Assembly: GCA_937870805.1 (NCBI GenBank)
Contig: CALMZT010001173.1
Coordinates: 1-10,233, forward strand
Length of the DNA: 10,233 nucleotides
Reading direction: 5' to 3'
From: an uncultured Chloroflexota bacterium
GTDB lineage: Bacteria > Chloroflexota > Anaerolineae > Aggregatilineales > Phototrophicaceae
A program made the translations under genes and the position numbers. Below the pieces are notes generated by a model, which was not told the origin of the DNA, did no database searches, and was given only the letters and a program-made list of their open reading frames with translations. Within the stretch, counting starts at the first letter, position 1, and each line of letters opens with the position of its first letter. This document shows positions 5,468 to 10,233 of the stretch, piece after piece.

Positions 5468-7708
5468 ATGTCACGACGCTTATTTCTCGCCCTCACCTTA
5501 TTTCTCTTGACCTGCCTCTTGGCATATCAATTCGACGTCATGGGGCAAACAGTGCCTGAGGATTTCAACCTTCAGCGTATTCAAAGTGCAACAGTGTTCA
5601 TCATGCAGGCGCGTACTACAGCCGATGAAATCATTGTGACTTGCATTAGTTCAGGCACAATTGTGAGTCGCAGCGGTTTAATTCTCACCAACGCCCACAG
5701 CACGATACAAAGTGAAAGCTGCCCCGGCGACACAATCATAATCGCCATGACCATCCGTCCAGATGAGCCGCCTGTCGCCAAGTATCGTGCCGAAATCGCC
5801 CAGGCGAATGTCGGGCTTGATTTAGCGCTCCTGCGTATCACTCAACAGAACGATGGACGCCTGATCGAGCCAGGCAGCCTTGCTCTACCTTTCGTCGAGT
5901 TGGCGGATTCAAGCGGCGCGCAACTGGATGATACGCTGATTGTGGTCGGTTATCCCGGCATCGGCAATGATCCAGTGAATGTGGTACGCGGTACGATCAG
6001 CGGCTTTACCGCAGAACCCAGCGGTGGCGATAAATCATGGATCAAAACGAGCGCATCAATTCCAGGTACAATGTCCGGCGGTGGTGCTTATAATCGCGCA
6101 GGACAACTCATCGGCATTCCCACCACTGCACCTGTAACCTTGCAAATTGGCGACACTGCCTGTATTCCACTTCAGGATACGAACCGTGATGATTTAGTGA
6201 ACAGCAGCGATGTCTGTATCCCGTTAGGCGGCTTTATCAACTCTCTGCGTCCGTCGAATTTCGCGCATACGCTTTTCCGCGCGGCTTCGCTGGGCTTGAC
6301 TGTCGAAAAACTCAGCGAAACCCGCAGCGTAGCTGCTGTGACGGACGCGCCAGAGTTTAGCCGCCTGCTCTTTTCCCCATCCGTCACCGAAGGGATGCCC
6401 ACAACCGTGATCGGCAGCCTGCCTACAGGAGCATCCAGCCTCTACCTGTTTTTCGACTACATCAACATGACGCCGGAAACGGTTTATGAAGTGCGTGTAA
6501 CTATCGACGGTATTCCTAATCCCGATTTCAGCCTTGCGCCGGTGCGTTGGAGTGGCGGTGAACGCGGCTTATGGTACATTGGCAGCAGCGGTCAAATCTT
6601 GCCAAACGGTGTTTACGAATTTACGCTCGTCATCAACGGCATCGCTGCGGGCAGTAAGCAAATCACAGTCGGGACAGCGACACAAAACCTTCCAACATTC
6701 ACTACCCTTGCGTTTGGGCTTCAGGATCTCAACGGGAACATTCTCGGCAATGGTTATGTACTGCCGACGGGCAATATTGCTGCCGCCACCTTCATTTACC
6801 AGAATATGGTCGATGGCATGGCATGGACACCGAGATGGTTCTATGAAGGGGTTGAAGTCTTTCGCCCCATCGAACAGAATGTTTGGGTGAACGGAGCAAG
6901 CGGCGCAAAGACCATTAGCATCGAAGTCCCCGAAGGGTTACAGCCGGGTAATTATCGCTTGGAGTTGTACATTGAAAATATCATGGCAGCGACAGCGGAT
7001 TTCACGATTGCCGGAGCACAAATCGGCGCACAGCCGCAAGTCTTCAGCAGTCAGCACTTCACCACCGCCAGCACACCGCAGGAGGCGTTAACCGCGCCTG
7101 AAGTCAATAACTTCTCAAATACAGTAGACGCCTTGTATGCCGTTTTCAACTGGTCGCAGATTTCACGCGGTACACTTTGGACAATGCGCTGGCTTGTGGA
7201 TGGTGATGTCTTTTATGAGCAAACGCTGCCCTGGAGTAACAACGAGAGTGGAGATTATTTTCTCACCCGGCTCACGGGTGTGAATGGTATCCCTGATGGT
7301 ACGTATCGCATGGAACTATTGATTGGCACTGTTCCGCTTGTGAATACAGAAGCCCAGGTCGGTATCGGGCAGCTGCCGATTGATCGCTTCGCTCAGGCGT
7401 CAGGGATTCAACTGGGCGGACAAATCATCGATGGGGAAACACAGCAGGGCATCCCCGGCGTGACCTTCATTGTCATCAGCGAAGACTTCTCCATTGCCGA
7501 TTTCACCTGGGATCAAAGTCAGGTTTATGCCCTCGCTGTCACTGACCGTAACGGGCGTTTTCAACTGGATCGCACGTTACAGCTTGCCGCGCCGTACAGC
7601 ATTTTGATCGTCGCTGACGGTTATCTCCCCATCAACGCTGACGGTGTTGAATTCGACGCTGAGACCCCCAATCCGCTTGAAATGAATATCTCTTTGACAC
7701 GGGACTGA
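5468..7708 (+). CDS. Secreted trypsin-like (HtrA-type) serine protease with C-terminal repeat domains
   Basis: A 746-residue exported protein with a signal peptide in residues 1-27. The chymotrypsin-fold protease spans about 33-260. The likely triad is H77 (LILTNAHS), D118 (VGLDLALL) and S203 (GTMSGGGAY). C59 and C85 flank the catalytic His as in trypsin-like disulfides. DTNRDDLVNSSD (237-248) looks like a dockerin/EF-hand calcium loop and lies between C232 and C250, each starting a CIPL motif. No PDZ domain is seen. Three beta-sandwich-like repeats follow (about 301-402, 411-516 and 527-635), each with an RW pair (360, 456 and 574) and a later PxGxYxxxL motif. Residues 647-746 resemble a CnaB/carboxypeptidase-regulatory domain (GQIIDGETQQGIPGV, then VTDRNGRFQL). 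There is no sorting signal or C-terminal anchor. ATG 5468 lies two bases after the previous stop. Confidence 0.82.
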   Translation: MSRRLFLALTLFLLTCLLAYQFDVMGQTVPEDFNLQRIQSATVFIMQARTTADEIIVTCISSGTIVSRSGLILTNAHSTIQSESCPGDTIIIAMTIRPDEPPVAKYRAEIAQANVGLDLALLRITQQNDGRLIEPGSLALPFVELADSSGAQLDDTLIVVGYPGIGNDPVNVVRGTISGFTAEPSGGDKSWIKTSASIPGTMSGGGAYNRAGQLIGIPTTAPVTLQIGDTACIPLQDTNRDDLVNSSDVCIPLGGFINSLRPSNFAHTLFRAASLGLTVEKLSETRSVAAVTDAPEFSRLLFSPSVTEGMPTTVIGSLPTGASSLYLFFDYINMTPETVYEVRVTIDGIPNPDFSLAPVRWSGGERGLWYIGSSGQILPNGVYEFTLVINGIAAGSKQITVGTATQNLPTFTTLAFGLQDLNGNILGNGYVLPTGNIAAATFIYQNMVDGMAWTPRWFYEGVEVFRPIEQNVWVNGASGAKTISIEVPEGLQPGNYRLELYIENIMAATADFTIAGAQIGAQPQVFSSQHFTTASTPQEALTAPEVNNFSNTVDALYAVFNWSQISRGTLWTMRWLVDGDVFYEQTLPWSNNESGDYFLTRLTGVNGIPDGTYRMELLIGTVPLVNTEAQVGIGQLPIDRFAQASGIQLGGQIIDGETQQGIPGVTFIVISEDFSIADFTWDQSQVYALAVTDRNGRFQLDRTLQLAAPYSILIVADGYLPINADGVEFDAETPNPLEMNISLTRD

Positions 7709-8493
7709 TGGCTGAAAAACAACGCCTTGATATTGCCCTGTATGAACGTGGACTCGCTCCTAGCCGCGAAAAAGCCCGCGCGATGATTATGGCAGGGGAA
7801 GTTTCCGTCGATGGTCACAGGGTCGATAAACCCGGTACGCGCGTCAGTTTGGCAAACGAACTCACCGTCAAATCGAAACCGCGCTTCGTGAGTCGCGGCG
7901 GCGAGAAGCTGGCAGGCGCATTAGCCGATTTCCACTTCGATGTGACAGGCAAAATCTGCGCCGACGTGGGCGCAAGCACAGGTGGTTTCACCGACTGCTT
8001 GGTGCAGTACGGTGCAGCGCGTGTTTACGCCATTGATGTAGGCTACGGGCAGCTAGATTATGAACTGCGTCAAAACCCGCGCGTCATCACCATCGAACGC
8101 ACCAACGCCCGCTACATCGAAAAACTCACTGAGCCTGTGAACCTCGTCGTCATTGATGCCTCATTTATCTCCCTCAAAATCTTGTTGCCGCCGATCAAGG
8201 GTTGGCTCACCCCACAAGCTGATGTCATCGCGCTCATCAAGCCACAGTTTGAGGCAGGCAAAAAAGAAGTGGGCAAAGGTGGCGTCGTCAAAGACAGTGC
8301 CATTCATGCGCGCGTCATCGAAGAAATTCTTACGTTTGCGCAGGAGCAGGGTTTTTCGGTGCGCGGCTTGACCACCTCCCCCCTCAAGGGACCCGCAGGC
8401 AATGTAGAGTTTTTGGTATGGCTCGGTTGGGGCTATTCAGGAGAAACCACCCCGATAGCAACCCTGATAGAGCAAGTCTTTTCGCAGGAATAA
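7708..8493 (+). CDS. tlyA: TlyA family rRNA (cytidine-2'-O)-methyltransferase
   Basis: TlyA transfers a methyl group from S-adenosylmethionine to the 2'-O of specific cytidines in 16S and/or 23S rRNA; older annotations call it hemolysin A. The protein is 261 residues, close to the usual length. An S4-type RNA-binding domain occupies about 5-60 (RLDIALYERGLAPSREKAR, then GEVSVDGHRV). The FtsJ-like methyltransferase fold follows, with the SAM-binding motif DVGASTGGF (86-94). The catalytic K-D-K-E set fits K67 (SRGGEKL), D150 (VVIDASF), K178 (LIKPQFE) and E234 (NVEFLVWL). The ATG at 7708 shares its A with the TGA of the upstream protease gene. No good ribosome binding site is visible, so translational coupling is likely. 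It is probably not functionally related to the protease. Loss of TlyA is known to give capreomycin resistance in mycobacteria. Confidence 0.96.
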   Translation: MAEKQRLDIALYERGLAPSREKARAMIMAGEVSVDGHRVDKPGTRVSLANELTVKSKPRFVSRGGEKLAGALADFHFDVTGKICADVGASTGGFTDCLVQYGAARVYAIDVGYGQLDYELRQNPRVITIERTNARYIEKLTEPVNLVVIDASFISLKILLPPIKGWLTPQADVIALIKPQFEAGKKEVGKGGVVKDSAIHARVIEEILTFAQEQGFSVRGLTTSPLKGPAGNVEFLVWLGWGYSGETTPIATLIEQVFSQE

Positions 8494-8513
8494 GCCTAAT
8501 TATATAGAGGCGC

Positions 8514-8542
8514 TTCAATTCTGAGAACTTTTGTGCTATAAT
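8514..8542 (+). promoter_or_regulatory. Extended -10 promoter downstream of tlyA
   Basis: TGCTATAAT at 8534-8542 (the hexamer TATAAT is 8537-8542) is a perfect extended -10. TTCAAT at 8514-8519 is a weak -35 (3 of 6), 17 bases away. The predicted start near 8549 leaves a leader of about 390 bases before the lepA ATG at 8938, unless the transcript ends earlier as a separate RNA. The same 9-base TGCTATAAT core occurs at 331-339. Confidence 0.6.
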
Positions 8543-8617
8543 GAATCTATTGTACCTTAAGAAGTTGTCTGACACTTCGAGACTTCACGCTTACCGTCGA
8601 TGATTCTCACATCATTT

Positions 8618-8691
8618 CTCGGTGCTCTCGGCGTCTCGGTGGTTCAATTTCTCCTTCTTTTCTTGGCGACCTTGGCGTCTTGGCGGTTCAA
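8618..8691. repeat. Diverged tandem repeat, two 30-bp units 44 bp apart
   Basis: Unit 1 (8618-8647) and unit 2 (8662-8691) match at 23 of 30 positions. Both end in GGTTCAA, and both are built from an inner 8-9 base word (CTCGGTG/CTCGGCG in unit 1, CTTGGCG in unit 2) used three times. They are separated by the pyrimidine-rich spacer TTTCTCCTTCTTTT (8648-8661). Words such as CTTGGCGTCTTGGCGGTTCAA are, as I recall, found as dispersed intergenic repeats in several bacterial phyla. No coding function is apparent. Confidence 0.65.
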
Positions 8692-8721
8692 ACAGGTTCT
8701 AACCGACACGCTTGAGTTCAA

Positions 8722-8799
8722 TTGCAACAACACGCTCACGAATTGCGACAATCTCCCCAATTTGCAGCAACAGCCTCGCTAGCTGCAATCATGTCGCAA
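8722..8799. repeat. Nested inverted repeats and TTGCRRCAA direct repeats
   Basis: Three direct copies of TTGCRRCAA lie at 8722-8730 (TTGCAACAA), 8743-8751 (TTGCGACAA) and 8762-8770 (TTGCAGCAA), spaced 21 and 19 bases apart. The second is matched by TGTCGCAA at 8792-8799 (8-bp arms with 8743-8750). The third is matched by GCTGCAA at 8782-8788 (7-bp arms with 8762-8768). The pairs nest, so the transcript could form a two-part stem with an asymmetric internal loop. It may be a structured leader RNA, a set of protein-binding sites, or the remnant of a repeated coding sequence. Confidence 0.5.
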
Positions 8800-8801
8800 A
8801 C

Positions 8802-8830
8802 TTGACCTCACATCCTGTTTCAGAAATTAT
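8802..8830 (+). promoter_or_regulatory. Candidate lepA promoter
   Basis: TTGACC (8802-8807, 5 of 6 to the -35) and AATTAT (8825-8830, 4 of 6 to the -10) are 17 bases apart. The predicted start near 8837 would place the perfect inverted repeat at 8843-8864 in the early transcript. A CATAAT at 8897-8902 is a second possible -10 but has no convincing -35. Confidence 0.35.
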
Positions 8831-8842
8831 TGAAAACCTACT

Positions 8843-8864
8843 TTTGCTGCAAAATTGCAGCAAA
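8843..8864. repeat. Perfect inverted repeat TTTGCTGCAA-AA-TTGCAGCAAA
   Basis: Ten-base arms (8843-8852 and 8855-8864) are separated by two bases, giving a 22-bp dyad. As RNA, the stem would be nine pairs with an AAAT loop. The arms contain the same GCTGCAA/TTGCAGC word as the nested repeats at 8762-8788. The position 74-95 bases before lepA and just downstream of the candidate promoter fits an operator or leader hairpin. No T-tract follows, so it is not a classical terminator. Confidence 0.6.
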
Positions 8865-8937
8865 GAACTCAGTCTGTATTTCCTCGTTCAATCAGGCATA
8901 ATTAAAGTCAACTATTCTTTGAGAACGATTTAGACCG

Positions 8938-10233
8938 ATGAAAAACATTCGCAACTTCTCGATTATCGCGCACGTCGATCATGGCAAATCCACGCTGGCA
9001 GATCGCTTGCTCCAACTGACCAATACCGTCAGTAGTCGTGAGATGCACGACCAAATGCTTGACACTATGGACTTGGAGCGTGAGCGCGGCGTCACCATCA
9101 AAGCCTCCGCCGTGCGTATGAACTATACTGCCAAAGATGGTCAGGAATACCTGATTAACCTGATCGATACGCCGGGTCACGTCGATTTCACCTACGAAGT
9201 CAGCCGTGCGCTTCAGGCTTGCGAAGGCGCGCTTCTCGTCGTAGACGCCAGTCAGGGTATCGAAGCCCAAACGCTCACCAACGTCTACCTCGCGCTCGAA
9301 CAAGACCTGGAAATTCTGCCGGTTATCAACAAGATTGACCTCCCTGCCGCCCGCCCCGACGACATCGCTAAGGAGGTCGAAGACTTGCTTGGCGTCTCAG
9401 CCGATGAGATGATTCGCATCTCTGCGAAGCAAGGTGTCGGCGTTCAGGATGTACTTGAAGCAGTGGTTAGGCAGGTACCGCCCCCTAGAGGCGACGAAAA
9501 CGCTCCTCTACGCGCCCTCGTCTTTGACTCGCACTACGATGCGTACAAAGGGGTCATTGCCTACATCCGCGTAGTCGATGGCAAATTGAGTTCGCGCACC
9601 CCCTTGCAATTGATGGCAACTGAAGCCAGGTTTGAAGCTGTGGAAATTGGCGTCTTTAGCCCCAACATGCAGCCTGTCGAATCCTTGAGCGCTGGCGAAG
9701 TCGGTTATGTCGCTACTGGACTCAAAACGGTGCAGGAATGTCGTGTCGGTGATACCCTGACGTTAGCGATCAATGGCGCAGCCGAGTCACTTCCCGGCTA
9801 CAAGCAGATTAAGCCGATGGTCTTCGCAGGCATCTACCCCACCGACAACGACGACTATCATGCCCTGCGTGATGCGCTGGAAAAATTGCAGCTCAACGAC
9901 GCCTCGCTCCAATACACACCGGAAACCTCTCAAGCGCTGAATTTTGGCTTCCGCGTCGGTTTCCTTGGCTTGTTCCACATGGACATCATTCAGGAACGTC
10001 TGGAACGTGAATACGATCTCGACATCCTTGCCACTGCTCCAAGCGTCGAATATCAAGTCGTGCAGCGCAGCGGCGAGATGATTACCATTGACAGCCCTGC
10101 ACAGCTTCCCGACGAAAGCACGATCTCTGAAATCCGTGAGCCTTGGATGAAAATCGAGATTTACACGCCTCAGGAATTCATCGGCGCAATCATGGATTTG
10201 GTCATTAAGAAGCGTTGCAAGTACGAAACCACC
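8938..10233 (+). CDS. lepA: Elongation factor 4 (LepA), N-terminal 432 residues, runs off the window
   Basis: LepA/EF-4 is a ribosome-associated translational GTPase related to EF-G. Its reported roles include back-translocation and ribosome biogenesis. The frame is open from the ATG at 8938 to the end of the window with no stop; the full protein is about 600 residues, so roughly 70 percent is present. G-domain motifs are AHVDHGKS (11-18, P-loop), RGVTI (50-54), DTPGH (77-81), NKID (131-134) and SAK (162-164). LepA-specific segments include GYKQIKPMVFAGIYP and GFRVGFLGLFHMDI in the later EF-G-like domains. The characteristic C-terminal domain is outside the window. The ribosome binding site is weak: GAGA at 8921-8924 is distant and little else is seen. 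The ATG is fixed by the conserved start MKNIRNFSIIAHVDHGK. Confidence 0.97.
   Translation, partial: MKNIRNFSIIAHVDHGKSTLADRLLQLTNTVSSREMHDQMLDTMDLERERGVTIKASAVRMNYTAKDGQEYLINLIDTPGHVDFTYEVSRALQACEGALLVVDASQGIEAQTLTNVYLALEQDLEILPVINKIDLPAARPDDIAKEVEDLLGVSADEMIRISAKQGVGVQDVLEAVVRQVPPPRGDENAPLRALVFDSHYDAYKGVIAYIRVVDGKLSSRTPLQLMATEARFEAVEIGVFSPNMQPVESLSAGEVGYVATGLKTVQECRVGDTLTLAINGAAESLPGYKQIKPMVFAGIYPTDNDDYHALRDALEKLQLNDASLQYTPETSQALNFGFRVGFLGLFHMDIIQERLEREYDLDILATAPSVEYQVVQRSGEMITIDSPAQLPDESTISEIREPWMKIEIYTPQEFIGAIMDLVIKKRCKYETT

Noticed and set aside
6534..6890. 118-codon frame inside the protease gene
   Set aside because: It is a shifted frame over the repeat domains; the main frame continues without interruption, so this is not a frameshifted gene.
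8561..8578. Short inverted repeat GAAGT/ACTTC after the extended -10
   Set aside because: Five-base arms with an eight-base loop are expected by chance at this length.
8843..8864. Rho-independent terminator
   Set aside because: The stem is strong enough, but no T-tract follows on either strand and the site lies between a candidate promoter and lepA.
8618..8864. CRISPR-like array
   Set aside because: Repeat units are diverged, only two are present, spacers are 14 bases, and no cas gene is nearby.
8712..8933. 73-codon plus-strand frame ending just before lepA
   Set aside because: It has no ribosome binding site and covers the inverted repeats. Its Ser/Leu/Ile composition shows no domain. It was judged non-coding, although a leader peptide cannot be fully excluded.
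8908..9303. 131-codon minus-strand frame opposite lepA
   Set aside because: It is antisense to the highly conserved GTPase domain of LepA.

Overview
The window looks like chromosomal DNA from a free-living bacterium, most likely of the phylum Chloroflexota (Anaerolineae-like). That assignment rests on overall gene style: a secreted multi-domain protease beside a PrsW-type membrane protein, a TlyA/LepA pairing, and GGGGAGAGGGGTTTGGGGTGAGG-type intergenic repeats. No rRNA or phylogeny is available, so it is an inference. No prophage, insertion sequence, CRISPR array, tRNA or rRNA was seen.

Layout. (1) 1-602: no large gene. It holds a G-rich/C-rich inverted repeat (38-92) and a degenerate second G-rich copy. 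After these comes an AT-rich island with an extended -10 promoter, a good ribosome binding site and a 54-codon open frame (375-539). (2) 603-3907, minus strand: a three-gene peptide/nickel-type ABC importer operon, transcribed as lipoprotein substrate-binding protein, then DppB-type permease, then DppC-type permease. No ATPase genes follow, so the importer must borrow ATPases encoded elsewhere. (3) 3908-3980: a short divergent promoter region. (4) 3981-8493, plus strand: a tightly packed four-gene operon. It encodes a PrsW-like polytopic membrane protein with altered signature residues, a small membrane-anchored PsbP/DUF1795-like protein, a secreted trypsin-like serine protease with three beta-sandwich-like repeats and a CnaB-like C-terminal domain, and TlyA rRNA 2'-O-methyltransferase, whose start overlaps the protease stop. 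(5) 8494-8937: a 444-base intergenic region with a strong extended -10 promoter, a diverged 30-bp tandem repeat and a cluster of inverted TTGCRRC-type motifs. (6) 8938 to the end: the first 432 codons of lepA (EF-4), which runs off the window.

How the genes may work together: the membrane protein, anchored extracytoplasmic protein and exported protease of the plus-strand operon could form an envelope proteolysis or sensing module. That is a hypothesis from gene order and domain type. TlyA and LepA both act on the ribosome. The two least explained parts are the protease operon (degenerate PrsW signature, calcium-loop-like insertion between duplicated CIPL motifs) and the structured region upstream of lepA.
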